Shown here: positions 54,003-62,935 of the stretch, in pieces
Layout of the letters: each line of letters opens with the position of its first letter
How positions within the stretch are numbered: the stretch's first letter is position 1
Source of the DNA: Hondaea fermentalgiana
Taxonomy: Eukaryota; Sar; Bigyra; Thraustochytrida; Thraustochytriidae
Assembly (NCBI GenBank): GCA_014084085.1
Contig: NPFB01000050.1
Coordinates: forward strand, 1 to 62,935
Length of the DNA stretch: 62,935 bases
Direction of reading: 5' to 3'
The notes under the pieces: generated by a model
What the model saw: the letters and a program-made list of their open reading frames with translations, nothing else
The model's database searches: none
What the model was told of the DNA's origin: nothing
Program-made: the position numbers and the translations under genes

Positions 54003-55962
54003 GAGGCCGGCCCCTCGAGTCGCCGTCGCTCGCAGCCTCGACGAGGACCGCGCGTCGCCTTCGAGGGCCTTCCAGGCTGCCGCGTCTCCGCCGTCGATAC
54101 CTTCGAGTTGTGTCGCTCCGGGTCCTCGTCCTTTTCCCTCGAGCCATCGCGCCACGAACGGGGCGACCTCCATCTGTATCTTCCGCGCGACTCCGCCTCG
54201 ACCTTGGAGAACCTCGCCTCGGCCTTCGGCTCTGCAGCAGCCAGATGCGACCGGCGCGTCGTCGTCTCCACGGGCCTCGTGCTGCTGCTCGTCCGAGTAC
54301 GCGCGACTCGAGCGCATGGCGCGCACGCGATGGACGATGACGAACGATCACAGCGACACGCGACTCGACTCGACTCAACTCGACTCGACTTGACACGACA
54401 CGCGGCCGGGGCTTGGCTGCCTCCGGCTCCGCGGCGTCCTGCGGCCGCGGCCCTGGGCTGCGAGACGGCGGCAGTGGCTTGGCTTGGCGTGGCGAGGCGG
54501 TGGCTTGGCTTGGCTCGGCTGGCTCAAAAGGCCGCGGCTTGTGCACGGCATGCAGACATGCGGCCCGTGTGCTTTCTTCCTTCCTCTGTTCGCTGTCCTT
54601 GGTTGATGAAATCGAGCCCCGACCAAGCAACTCGAAACCTGATGACGTTCGTCGCAGTGGTATGTATACTCGTCGCAGTCGCTAACTCGATCGACCGACC
54701 GACCGCCCGACCGCCCGCCCGACCGATTGGCCGATCGCTCGATCGCGCGCTCGGCCACGCGAGTGATCCCCATCGTCGAGGTCCGAGTTCGCGCTGTTTC
54801 TTGCTTTCGTGCTTTCTGGCTTTCTTGCTCTGCATGTTGCTCTTCAACATTCATTCATTCTCTTGTCATTCATTCATCCTTTCTTTCCTTCTTTTCCCAA
54901 GGAGGGTGTGCACAAGGTGTGCGCGGCGCGTGCCGCGCGGGCCGCGCCGTCTTTCTTTCTCCCCTTCTTTTCTCCACTTGCGCGCCCGCGCCTCCAAGTG
55001 GATTATCCCCCGCTCCACTATCAAACAGCGCGCCGCCACCTACTACTGTGGCGCCGCTCTCCTTGCTCTGCTCTGCCATCTGCCATGGCTGCTCTGCTCT
55101 GCTCGGCTCGCGGCGGCGCGGCACGGCTCGCGTCGCGACGCGACGCACGGGCAGCCCGTGGACCCCCACGGGCCGGGCCCGGGCCGGGTCCGGGCCGGGC
55201 CCGCTCGCGCAGAGAGGCGCGGCGAGGGAGGGAGTGAAGGGGGAAGGTGGGAGGGGGGAAGAAAGAAAGCAAAAAGGTGGCCACGCGCCGCTCGCCTTGC
55301 CATCCCAAAAGCTCCGCGTGTCCACTGCCCCGGCACGTGCCCTCCTACGGACCCCCCTTATCCCCGCAGCGAATCGTGGCTCTTTCTGGCACCACTGACA
55401 CCTACGGCGCCCAGTCTGTGCACGGTCTGGAGGGAGACTTGCGTGGGGCGGGGTCCAGAGGAGGAAGTGGCCATGCGGGGGGAAAAGCCAGGGCGCCGGG
55501 AGGGGAAACGCGGCCAGAGGTGGAAGAGGCAGAGGGGGGAAGTCGATCCTCGGAAGGGCAGCTTGAACCAAAACTGCAATCAAACCATCAATCAATCGAT
55601 CGAACGACCGTCGAGCTACGTCGCGCTCTTCAACTACGAGCTCCACGCCACGTACGTTGCCGCCCGCGCCTGCGAGGACGCCCTGCGCCAGCTCTCCGTG
55701 CCTGCTCTTCCACCGTCGCCTGCGTATGCTGCGCCTCTCGAACGAGCGGAGTGAAGGGAGACTTGCGCTCGGCACGTGCTCAGCATCGCGGACACGAGGA
55801 TTCTCGTGTGCGAGACGCTGAACAGCGACGCATGGCGCACGCACGTTGATGCGCGGCGTTTGTTGACGCAGCCAGCCAGGCAGGCAAACAGACAGACTAA
55901 CTTGTTGTGTTGTTGTTGATGATCGCACGCAGTTCTTTGCTTCGAAGTCTACAGACGGAAAA

Positions 55963-56202
55963 ATGTCGACCTCCAGCCGCAAGTCCCTTGACAAGCACGT
56001 GTGCTTGAAGCGCGGCGAAAGCAAGGCGGAGATGCGCGCCCAGGAAAAGTCCGAAAAGGAAAAGATTGCGCCCTTTTCCTTCGAGGAGTCCCCGAAGCCT
56101 CTCCAGAAGTCGCTCAACCTCGTCCCGGACTCGAGCAAGGTCGAGATTAACAAGAAGGGCTCTACCATCGCGCCCTTTAACTACGACGACGATGACGAGT
56201 AG
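55963..56202 (+). CDS. Small charged protein of 79 residues, possibly the last exon of a spliced gene
   Basis: The ATG at 55,963 follows a GGAAAA leader. The protein is Lys/Glu/Ser-rich with two matching motifs, KIAPFSFEES near residue 34 and TIAPFNYDDDDE at the C-terminus. I recognise no family; it is probably disordered. A plausible acceptor (GCACGCAG, ending 55,932) precedes it in frame and would add FFASKSTDGK, so an upstream exon is possible. I cannot pick its donor with confidence; GTACGT at 55,650 is one option. Codon choice is C/G-ending and Lys is encoded almost always as AAG, like expressed genes in this window, which favours a real gene. Confidence 0.65.
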   Translation: MSTSSRKSLDKHVCLKRGESKAEMRAQEKSEKEKIAPFSFEESPKPLQKSLNLVPDSSKVEINKKGSTIAPFNYDDDDE

Positions 56203-56551
56203 GCCAGCACAACATTTGATTCTTTAATCACTCGCCGCCTCTCTCCTCTTCCTGCGCTCACCCTGCCGCTCACATGCCCTTGTTTGGGCTTTGCAAGGTG
56301 ATGCGCTTTTGCACTGCTCTGCCGCGCTGTGCAGACTGCTGCCGCAAAGGCTGGCAATTCCACGTATCATAAATTTTGTTGATTTTGACTTTCTTTCTTA
56401 GTCAAAGGTTTCCTTTTTTGGTGGAAAAGAGGGGACGCCTCCATTCATTTCCCGTGAGATCTCAACATAGGAGAGGAGTTGAGACTTGGTTGGACATTCT
56501 TTGCAGTGATAATGACTTCGAATTTCTTTTGCTTGTTTTACTTTTTGACGT
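56203..56551. other. Convergent 3' intergenic region
   Basis: Between the small-protein gene and the triple-SH3 gene, which converge. AT-richer, 3'-UTR-like sequence with no gene seen. Confidence 0.5.
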
Positions 56552-58852
56552 CTATTCGAGGCGAACATAGTTGGCTGGAAAGATACCTTCGGCGCCCGTG
56601 CCCTCATTTCGTCCCCGCCACCAGTTGTCGTCAATCTCCTCCAGAATGATAATGACATCGTCAATCTGGAACGCGAGGTCCTCGGCTTCCTCACCAGGAA
56701 AGTCGAACTCTGCGATTGCACGTTTCGAAGATGAATTCGAAGGAGGCGCAGGTGGCGGCGCTGTCTCCGTGGCCGTTGCAGATGGTGCATCTGCGCCGCT
56801 CGTCGTTCCACCGGTCTCCTCTGTGGATTCGTCCGCCTCCACCAAATAAGCTCGCGGCACGAGACCCTCTGCACCCGTTTCCAAGTTGCGGCCTCGATAC
56901 CACTCCTCGTCAATCTCCTCAAGAATCTCGACACGATTCCCGCTTTGTGTTTCCAGGTCATCTTCTTCCTCCTTGGTAAAGTCGTAGGCAGCAACAAGAA
57001 TACGATTGCTTGAAGCAGTCGCGGAGCTCGCCGACATTTGCGCTTGTGCCGCCGCGGCTTGGTCTTCTTCGGCCTTGCGGCGCTTTTCCTCTTCCTCCTC
57101 TGCAGCCTTGCGACGCTGTTCTTCTTCCTCCTCTGCGGCCTTGCGGCGCCGTTCCTCCTCCTCTTCTGCAGCCTTGCGGCGTGCCGCTTCTTTTTCTTCT
57201 TCTTCTGCAGCCTTGCGGCGTTGCTCTTCCTCCTCTTCAGCTTGGCGACGTTGGGCCTCTTGTTCTTTTTCAGCCTGACTTTGCTCCTCAGGAGCAGCTC
57301 CGGCATCGGTGACCTCTTCCACATAGTTTGCAGGAAAGATGCCCTCACTCTGGTTCGTAAGATTGCGACCTTGCCACCACTGGCCGTCAATATCCTCGAG
57401 CTTTTCAATGAAATCGCCCTCTGCAAAACTCAAGTCTCCCTCTTCCTCGCCGTCAAAGGAAAACATGGCGCGGAACCGGGCGGTTCGCGCGGCTGCCGAG
57501 CCGCTCGTTTCCTCTTGCTTCTGCGAGGTCTCATTGTCTGCCGCAGCCTCTGCCGCTGCGGCCTCCGTTCGTGCCTTCTCTTCTTCCTGCTCTTGGCGCT
57601 CGCGTTCCTCTCGTTCCTGACGTTCACGTCGCTCACGTTCCTCTTGCTCCTGGCGTTCACGTTGTTCGCGTTCCTCTTGCTCCTGACGTTCGCGTCGTTC
57701 GCGTTCCTCTTGCTCCTCGCGTTCGCGTTGTTCACGTTGTTCTCGCTGTTGCTGTTCGCGTTGTTCTTGCTCTTGTCGCTCGCGTTGTTCGCGATCTTCT
57801 TGGTCATGACGCGCCTTTTCTTGGTCGCGCTCTTCTTGCTCGCGACGCGCCTTTTCCTGGGCCTCGCGCTCCTCGCGTTCGCGTTGTTCTTGGGCCTCAC
57901 GGGCCTCGCGGGCTTCGCGTTCGCGCTGGGCGCGCTCTTCGCGCTCAGCGAGCTCGCGTTGCTCGCGTTGCTGGCGCTCTTCCCGCTCTTGGTTTTCACG
58001 GTCGGCGCGAGCGCGTTCTTCGGCCTCACGAGCTTCGCGTTCCTTTTGCTGACGAGCTTGGTCTTCATGGCGATTGTGCTCCTCTTGTTCGTCTTTTTGC
58101 CGCTGGAGTCGCGTCACCTCATCCACCTTTTCTCGGCGCATACGCTCGAGTTCTTCAGCGCGCTCTTGCTCGCGCTTACGCACCATCTCTTCGTAGGCGC
58201 TCCGGCCACTCTTACGGCCTGCGGTAATTTCGGCAAGCTCCTTCTGTCGCGCCTCTCCCTCGAGTTGGGCTGCGGACTTGACAGATTCCTGGCCCACATA
58301 AGTGTTCGCTGCTTGCCCAGCACGAAGCGCATCGAGCTCCTTTTGGCGCGCTGCCTTGATGGACTCTTCACGCTGACGTGCCGTCGACATGCCCGATGAA
58401 CTGGCCAGAGAGAGCGGGGTCGCAGCCGGTGCATAGTCGGCCCTGACGGGGGTTCGCTGCTCTTCCTCGCTCTTGGCCTTGGCGTCGGCCTCGGCCTTGG
58501 CTCTTGTTTCGGCTTCGTGCTTGGCCTTGGCTTCGGCCTCGGCCTTGACTCTTGCTTCAGTCTCGGCTTTGGTCTTGGCCTCGGCCTCGGCGCGCTCCTT
58601 GTCTTGCTTTGCACGGAGCTCCTCGGCAGCCTTGGCGTCTCTTTCAGCCTTTTCGCGAGCCGCTTTCTCCTCGGCCTGCTTGCGTTTATTGGCGGCAGCC
58701 GTCATGGCGGTCTGCGACGGTCGCGCGGGCGTCCTGGGCGCTGCACCAAGCCAATCGTCATCCTCCTCGCCGTTGTCGTCGCTATCGGCAAAGTCCTGCT
58801 CGTCCAGCTGCCGTCGCCGCACGGCTTCCGCGAGTCCAAATCTGTGTGCCAT
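56552..58852 (-). CDS. Triple-SH3 protein with a long charged coiled coil
   Basis: The frame encodes 766 residues from the ATG at 58,852. A short acidic N-terminus (SDDNGEEDDDW) precedes a nearly continuous Glu/Arg/Lys/Ala/Gln-rich helical rod over about residues 55-440, with ERQEQEEREQ-type repeats. Three SH3 domains follow at about 454-514, 614-672 and 710-766. Each has an ALYDF-like start (FRAMFSFDGEEEGDLSF, LVAAYDFTKEEEDDLE, AIAEFDFPGEEAEDLAF), a W(W/Y)-GRN core and a (G/A)(I/L)(F/V)P-(A/R)-(N/A)Y end. A second Ala/Glu/Lys-rich helix lies between SH3-1 and SH3-2. SH3-1 and SH3-3 share the full WW-GRN...EGIFPANYV core. It is probably a scaffold in actin or endocytic assemblies, recruiting proline-rich partners. 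I cannot name an orthologue. Confidence 0.9.
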   Translation of the reverse strand: MAHRFGLAEAVRRRQLDEQDFADSDDNGEEDDDWLGAAPRTPARPSQTAMTAAANKRKQAEEKAAREKAERDAKAAEELRAKQDKERAEAEAKTKAETEARVKAEAEAKAKHEAETRAKAEADAKAKSEEEQRTPVRADYAPAATPLSLASSSGMSTARQREESIKAARQKELDALRAGQAANTYVGQESVKSAAQLEGEARQKELAEITAGRKSGRSAYEEMVRKREQERAEELERMRREKVDEVTRLQRQKDEQEEHNRHEDQARQQKEREAREAEERARADRENQEREERQQREQRELAEREERAQREREAREAREAQEQREREEREAQEKARREQEERDQEKARHDQEDREQRERQEQEQREQQQREQREQREREEQEERERRERQEQEEREQRERQEQEERERRERQEREERERQEQEEEKARTEAAAAEAAADNETSQKQEETSGSAAARTARFRAMFSFDGEEEGDLSFAEGDFIEKLEDIDGQWWQGRNLTNQSEGIFPANYVEEVTDAGAAPEEQSQAEKEQEAQRRQAEEEEEQRRKAAEEEEKEAARRKAAEEEEERRRKAAEEEEEQRRKAAEEEEEKRRKAEEDQAAAAQAQMSASSATASSNRILVAAYDFTKEEEDDLETQSGNRVEILEEIDEEWYRGRNLETGAEGLVPRAYLVEADESTEETGGTTSGADAPSATATETAPPPAPPSNSSSKRAIAEFDFPGEEAEDLAFQIDDVIIILEEIDDNWWRGRNEGTGAEGIFPANYVRLE

Positions 58853-58939
58853 CCTCGTTCAACGCGCTTTTTTACCTCCTAAATCAAGCCTCGCTGCGCC
58901 GCCCTCGTCCTCGCGCTCGTGCTCGTCCTCGCGCTCGTC

Positions 58940-58992
<53 letters not shown>

Positions 58993-59832
58993 CCGCGTCC
59001 GCGGTCGCGCTCTTCTCCGGTTCTGAGCCTCCCTGGCTTCTGAAAATCCTCTTTGTCGCGGCAAAGCGCGCGTCGCACGCGCGCGCTGCTTTCCGCTACT
59101 CTGCCCTGCCCTGCTTTGCTCTGCCGCGCCGCGCTCCGCCCGCGCCTCGCGTCGCCCGCGCGGTTTCCCGATCCCGTTCTGCGGCCGCCGCGCCGCCGCT
59201 CTCGCTCTCTCGCTCGCCCGGGTCCGAGTCCAAAAGCGAAAGCGCGATCGATCGATCTCTATCTTTTTCTGCAGGGCTCGAGGTCGCGAGGTCGCGCTCG
59301 GCTGCCGCGCGCTGCCTGCCGGCCCGACTGCGTCTGCGCGCCGACCAGGCCGCGGCGTCAGTCCTGCTGTGCTCTGCTGTGCTGTGCTGTGCTCTGTTTC
59401 CTGCTCTGCAGGCCGCACGGTCTGCACTGCACGGCCTGGCCTCTTGCGCCGAGCGAGCCCGTGCCGCGGTGGGTCAGCTCGCTTGTGCCGACTTTCTCGA
59501 ATGAAAAGAACAGAGGGAGGTCGAGGCCGTGGGCATCGTTTGTGCTGGATAAACAACGGCTTCCCATTCTCGTGGGCGGCAGCAGAGCCGGAGGATATCA
59601 GGTGAGTGACTGTGGAACGTGCCGCTCTCGGTTGCGGCAATCAAAGCCGATTCGTTGTGAATGGGAATGAAAAGTTGGTAGGGCATTTCAGGAGGTGGGA
59701 AAGGAAGAAAGACCTGGTTATGTTAATAGAGTTTATGCAAAGGAGGAGCAAAGCAAAGTTGCAAAACAACGGAATGTGCACGCATGCACTTCTCAAACGT
59801 CCTTTCATTCGTTCGTTCTTCAGTTCCGTGGC
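58853..59832. other. GC-rich intergenic region with hexanucleotide repeat
   Basis: It lies upstream of the triple-SH3 gene and downstream of the GFA-type gene. It has a GCTCGT hexamer array (58,917-58,990), a CTGTGCTG-type run near 59,365-59,395 and GC-rich low complexity. Frames here are Arg/Ala-rich and not credible. Confidence 0.5.
58917..58990. repeat. (GCTCGT)n hexanucleotide array
   Basis: About twelve copies of GCTCGT with a few CCTC variants, 65-138 bases upstream of the triple-SH3 ATG on the opposite strand. It would be transcribed as ACGAGC repeats if part of that gene's leader. Confidence 0.9.
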
Positions 59833-60516
59833 TCACTGGATCTTCTTGGATCCCTGGTCCTGGAAATAGACGGGTTCCTGATCGTAGTCGATGGGTGGAC
59901 CAGACTTGGCATCAAACGCGTAGCACAAAAGCACAAGGAGAAAGTCCAAAGGTGACAGATCCGATCGATTCGGGCCTCGCGTGGGCGGCGTTTGCGCTTC
60001 TTCGGGAAAGCAGAGCACTTCCTTCTCGCCAAAGGCAGCCGGGTTCTCGATGCAGACTTCGTAGACACCAATGAAGCCAAGATAGCGACCCGTGTTGAAG
60101 ACCGGCGCGCCACAGCACGCGGCGTAGACTCGCGAAGTGAGAGACTTGGGGTTTCGGTAGCTCAACTTGAGGTTTTCGACCCCACTTTCGAAGGTCACGT
60201 TCGCCTTGCGCGTCATGCAGATCTTCGCGCACACCTTGCTCTCGTCGAGTCCAGAGGCCTCGATTCCCTTGGCCTTGCTCTGCTCTTCCGCCCACTTTGC
60301 AAACATCGTGCAGCTCTCGCAGTAGCAGCGCAGACGCACGTTGTCCTCCGCAAGGGTCTCCAGTGTGCCGCGGATCTTGCCGCACGGGCAGCGCAGCGCC
60401 GACTTGAGGCGCGGCGCCTTGGCCCGCCGACGGAGACGCCAGAGCCACGCGGCCCCAGCCAGGGCCGCGCAGACCACGGTCGCCGCCGCCACCGGCCGCT
60501 TCTCCACGAAGTCCAT
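59833..60516 (-). CDS. GFA/CENP-V-like zinc-binding protein with an N-terminal membrane anchor
   Basis: The protein is 227 residues from the ATG at 60,516. A hydrophobic helix (residues about 9-27, AAATVVCAALAGAAWLWRL) is followed by a basic stop-transfer, giving a single-span anchor or signal. The zinc-ribbon beta-fold starts with CPCGKIRGTLE, then RLRCYCESCTMFAKW. These two Cys groups match the structural and functional zinc sites of the GFA (glutathione-dependent formaldehyde-activating) superfamily. A YAACCGAPVFNTGRY stretch matches the later conserved Cys segment. The residues after about 190 are variable. Bacterial Gfa binds S-hydroxymethylglutathione, but most eukaryotic members have no proven activity, so no reaction is claimed. 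Confidence 0.8.
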   Translation of the reverse strand: MDFVEKRPVAAATVVCAALAGAAWLWRLRRRAKAPRLKSALRCPCGKIRGTLETLAEDNVRLRCYCESCTMFAKWAEEQSKAKGIEASGLDESKVCAKICMTRKANVTFESGVENLKLSYRNPKSLTSRVYAACCGAPVFNTGRYLGFIGVYEVCIENPAAFGEKEVLCFPEEAQTPPTRGPNRSDLSPLDFLLVLLCYAFDAKSGPPIDYDQEPVYFQDQGSKKIQ

Positions 60517-60730
60517 CCTCTGTCTGTCTGTCGTTTGGAGTTCTGGTTCTGCTACAGATCTTTTTCTTTCGGCAGTTGATGCGAGTGAGCGGGTTTTTGA
60601 TGGCTGGCTGAATCACGACGCGACGACATGGGATGGTCCAAGCAATGAAAGGAACATCGAAGTTGTTCGTATAGTACAAAGAGATAAAGTGAAAAGGAAG
60701 CCATTCGTTGTTATCGACAGACGAGTATGT
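60517..60730. other. Short intergenic spacer
   Basis: 214 bases between two minus-strand genes, containing the promoter side of the GFA-type gene. No feature recognised. Confidence 0.4.
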
Positions 60731-62935
60731 TCATGAGATGGTACAGCCAACCTGGGTGGACTTTGGGGAAAAACCAGCGAGGGAAGCGATTTGGTCCATG
60801 TGGGTCGAGTCACCGGGAGGAGCGGAATAGTTCTCCGCAGATATTTTCTCGCAGTGAGTATGTGCCATGTCGGTAAAGAGGTTGCACATCTCCTTGCGCT
60901 TTTCAACGTCGAGGCCGATATGCTCAAGTTGGCTGATCTTCTTATCGCGCGCCTCGACCAGTCGCGTGGCGACACGGCTGAGGGTGTCCGAGTCCTCCTT
61001 GAGAAAACTAATTTGGGAGACTGGGACTTCGGTGGATCCTTGGCGCAAGCACTGAATAGCCTTTTCGCGGTAGTGGTGGTACAGCTTGACGATGTGGGGC
61101 TCGAGCTCGCCATCCTCCAAATCTTGGATCTGAAGCATGTCCAGATTATAGGCCCAAACGACCCGAGCCTCGAAAAAGGAAAGAAAGGTCCCCATCTTCG
61201 AAAATGCCCCTGCGTCCTCGTCATTATTCATGGCCTCGAGAATGTAGCGCGTGTAGGCAGCATACATGTCCGCATACGAGGGCGGGTCCTCGGTAATTTC
61301 TTCGATTGTGTCGGCACGTCGCCAGCGGCGGCACCATTTACGCAGAGGCGTGTTCCATTCTACCTGGACGGCGTTCGTGTTCCACTTTGTAAAGACGAGG
61401 AAGCACGACTGACGCATCTCTCCGAAGAGCTCCATAAGAGTCAATTCGTTGGCCATCGTCGCCGGCGTAGCGCGCGTGTTCGTGTCGAAAGAAATAAGAA
61501 CGTTGTTAATGATGCGCAATTTGCTGATCGACTCTGTGGACATCATAATCTTGGACAAGAGCTCGGTATCGGTCACGGAGGTGTCCGCGCCCAGGCCTTG
61601 CGTGTCAATGAAACTAACAAAGTGGTCGTCCGAAATGTAGCCATCGTTCATTTGGCATCCGCGCGTGCCCTGTGCCTGCGCGCCGCTCACGCGACACACG
61701 TTGCGATTCAGCAGCATGTTCAGCGAGCTGCTCTTGCCCTGGCCCGTGCACCCAACGACAATGAGGTTAAAGGCGAGCTTTTTGCCTGCATTCTTTCGTG
61801 CGAGCAAGAGCTGATCGCGCTCGTACTTGGCCTTTTGCAGCTCCACCTTGACAGTTTCCATTGCGCGCAGGGAAAGGCTCCCTTCGGGCAAGAGATCCAA
61901 CTCTTGCACCTGGCGCGTAAGGTTGTCGATGCGTCTCTCGAGAGCGGCGACCTCGTCTTCTTCGTCCTTGGACTCTTCCGCATCGGCTTGAGCGTCAGCA
62001 CAGCTCGCTGGCTCGCCATCGCCAACGCCGGCGTCGATATCCTTGCAAGTCGCACTTACGGCCTCTGCCTCCGACTCGTTTGCGCGCGGCTTCGTGACGG
62101 TCTTAGGATCGGCAGCCGACGGGCAGCCCGTAGGCTCCGAGGTCATCTTTTCCAGAATCTCTCCGAATACGCGCGTCTCTTCCGTCTCTTCCGGGTCCTC
62201 ATTCGCTGTTGCTTCGCTGCAAGCAGTGGCTTCGGAGAACCTCCGCCCCGTCGACACGTCTCCCGTTCGTCCTCGTGCAGATGATGACTGCTCGCGCAAA
62301 GAAGTAAACGTCGGCCGTTGCTGTTCTGGGGCGAGAGGCGGTTCCGAAGCGAGCGCACCCTCGTTCGAGGCTAGCAGCGATGTTCCTTCGCCCTTTACTT
62401 CGCGATGATTGTTGTCCTTGGTTATCGTTGTGGTATGGGGCGTCGGGAACTGAAACTCGTAGGCACTGGCGCCTCCCTTACTGTTGGCCTCGTTACCCTC
62501 GGTACCCTCGGCTGCGACGGCTTCAAGCGCTTCGATTACTTCGCCAGTACCGAGTCGCGCTGCAGCGACTGCGATTTGGGCTGGATCCTTGGCCAGAAGA
62601 ACATTCGACGCCTCTCTGACAGAGGCGCCTTCACTGCGTTTTTCGTAGAACCTCAGAATCGTCTCGAGCGTGGTCTGCGCAATGTCCCCAATCTGCTCGG
62701 GACCTTGCTCTTGAAGGTGGACCTCGAGGGCTGCCGCCGGCGCGTCGACGCGGAGGGCTCCTTCCTCCCCGCCGCGCGGCTCTCCCGCCCGCGCGCCTTG
62801 CGCAAGGTCGGCGGCGTTATCCTCTCCTCGTGGTCCTACGAGGTCGCGCTCGTCGCGGTGGGCTCCCGCCGCGAGCGGGTCCTGCTGGGGTCTCCGCTGC
62901 GCGCGGTGCAGCGCGGCCTCGAGGGCCGAGCCCGC
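60731..62935 (-). CDS. AIG1/GIMAP-like GTPase, 5' end beyond the window
   Basis: The first in-frame ATG inside the window is at 62,146 (MTSEPTGCPS), which would give 471 residues. The frame stays open for a further 263 codons to the window edge, and part of that reads as amphipathic protein (RFYEKRSEGASVREASNVLL, GEVIEALEAVAAEG). I therefore mark it as probably partial. The G domain shows G1 GCTGQGKSS (about 61,725-61,755), a switch region with GTRGCQMNDG, G3 DTQGLG (about 61,590-61,605) and a G4-like FTKWNTN. That pattern resembles AIG1/GIMAP and related septin/Toc-type GTPases. A charged coiled coil (ALERRIDNLTRQVQELDLL) precedes the G domain and helical sequence follows. Roles in membrane or organelle traffic are typical of relatives but not shown here. 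Confidence 0.7.
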   Translation of the reverse strand, partial: AGSALEAALHRAQRRPQQDPLAAGAHRDERDLVGPRGEDNAADLAQGARAGEPRGGEEGALRVDAPAAALEVHLQEQGPEQIGDIAQTTLETILRFYEKRSEGASVREASNVLLAKDPAQIAVAAARLGTGEVIEALEAVAAEGTEGNEANSKGGASAYEFQFPTPHTTTITKDNNHREVKGEGTSLLASNEGALASEPPLAPEQQRPTFTSLREQSSSARGRTGDVSTGRRFSEATACSEATANEDPEETEETRVFGEILEKMTSEPTGCPSAADPKTVTKPRANESEAEAVSATCKDIDAGVGDGEPASCADAQADAEESKDEEDEVAALERRIDNLTRQVQELDLLPEGSLSLRAMETVKVELQKAKYERDQLLLARKNAGKKLAFNLIVVGCTGQGKSSSLNMLLNRNVCRVSGAQAQGTRGCQMNDGYISDDHFVSFIDTQGLGADTSVTDTELLSKIMMSTESISKLRIINNVLISFDTNTRATPATMANELTLMELFGEMRQSCFLVFTKWNTNAVQVEWNTPLRKWCRRWRRADTIEEITEDPPSYADMYAAYTRYILEAMNNDEDAGAFSKMGTFLSFFEARVVWAYNLDMLQIQDLEDGELEPHIVKLYHHYREKAIQCLRQGSTEVPVSQISFLKEDSDTLSRVATRLVEARDKKISQLEHIGLDVEKRKEMCNLFTDMAHTHCEKISAENYSAPPGDSTHMDQIASLAGFSPKSTQVGCTIS

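Larger units (their letters stand above)
52491..55962. other. 3.5-kb repeat-rich region, no convincing gene
   Basis: It begins with a T16 run and TTTC bases directly upstream of SKI2 (52,550-52,570). A degenerate ATTCGCTCGTTGCTAG-type tandem array follows at about 52,697-52,850. Later there are AAGC, CCAT, ACTCG and GACC tetra/pentanucleotide tracts and GC-rich low-complexity sequence to 55,560. Long open frames exist on both strands (685 residues on plus over 53,697-55,754; 432 on minus over 54,870-56,168), but they translate the repeats (HPSIHPYIHPSIHPS) and mirror one another. No domain is recognisable. Confidence 0.6.

Noticed and set aside
53697..55754. 685-codon open frame on the plus strand
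   Set aside because: Its translation follows simple repeats (His-Pro-Ser-Ile and Leu-Asp-Ser-Thr-Arg runs) and Arg/Pro/Ala-rich GC sequence. It has no domain, and the opposite strand is also open over much of it.
54870..56168. 432-codon minus-strand frame
   Set aside because: It runs antisense through the small-protein gene and GC-rich repeats, has no recognisable motif and is Pro/Arg-biased.
57038..58399. 453-codon hydrophobic plus-strand frame resembling a membrane protein
   Set aside because: It is the antisense of the Glu/Arg/Lys codon-rich coiled coil of the triple-SH3 gene, so its Leu/Phe/Ala-rich sequence is an artefact of complementing GAG/CGC/AAG codons.
58473..59504. 343-codon Ser/Ala-rich plus-strand frame
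   Set aside because: Antisense to the SH3 gene N-terminus and continuing through the GCTCGT repeat; low-complexity only.
60791..62284. 497-codon plus-strand frame opposite the GTPase
   Set aside because: It is the mirror frame of the GTPase, whose G1, G3 and G4 motifs are clear on the minus strand. The plus reading is Val/Leu/Ala-rich without motifs.

Overview
The window is nuclear DNA from a GC-rich, gene-dense, intron-poor unicellular eukaryote. Evidence for a eukaryote: a SEC61 gamma subunit, an exocyst subunit, two GPI-anchor enzymes, DNA2, SKI2, a diphthamide ligase and an EF-hand Na+/Ca2+ exchanger, with GT-AG introns in three genes. Strong C/G preference at third codon positions, few introns and an ankyrin/polycystin channel would suit a stramenopile protist, perhaps a thraustochytrid-like labyrinthulomycete. 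No marker in the window proves that placement.

Layout, left to right. 1-1.0 kb: low-complexity leader. 1.0-6.2 kb (+): a 1,725-residue acidic and coiled-coil protein of unknown family with a recurring Trp/Phe-Leu motif. 6.6-7.8 kb (-): a UBA-PUB-UBX p97 cofactor. 8.5-9.65 kb (-): a fatty-acid hydroxylase/sterol desaturase, head-to-head with DPH6 (10.25-11.07 kb, +); a 100-N assembly gap lies in their shared upstream region. 11.4-14.0 kb (-): PIGG. 14.5-15.7 kb (-): an HSL-type alpha/beta hydrolase. 15.7-17.95 kb: no gene seen. 17.96-19.86 kb (+): an NCL-type exchanger. 20.1-23.6 kb (+): exocyst SEC3. 24.5-30.2 kb (+): an ankyrin-polycystin channel. 30.3-31.5 kb (+): a three-exon unknown gene. 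31.8-37.4 kb (-): DNA2 with a very long Gln-rich N-terminus. 38.3-41.2 kb (+): an ankyrin-repeat protein. 41.8-44.0 kb (+): two tandem SDR paralogues with the same intron. 44.5 kb (+): SEC61G. 45.0-46.7 kb (-): PIGQ. 47.4-48.3 kb (+): a YqaJ/lambda-exonuclease-type nuclease. 48.4-52.5 kb (-): SKI2. 52.5-55.96 kb: repeat-rich, no convincing gene. 55.96 kb (+): a small 79-residue protein. 56.55-58.85 kb (-): a triple-SH3 coiled-coil protein. 59.8-60.5 kb (-): a GFA-fold zinc protein. 60.7 kb to the right edge (-): an AIG1/GIMAP-like GTPase that probably runs out of the window.

Most genes are housekeeping and not grouped by function. Loose themes are ER and membrane traffic (PIGG, PIGQ, SEC61G, SEC3, the desaturase, the UBX cofactor), nucleic-acid metabolism (DNA2, SKI2, YqaJ) and calcium/ion signalling (NCL exchanger, polycystin channel). 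I found no prokaryotic-style operon, CRISPR array or intact transposon. The most unusual items are the ankyrin-TOP-polycystin channel with a Tudor/SH3-like insert in its S2-S3 linker, the five-copy W-[FYW]...[FY]-L repeat in the first gene, the phage-type exonuclease domain, and the SDR tandem whose introns are almost as conserved as its exons.
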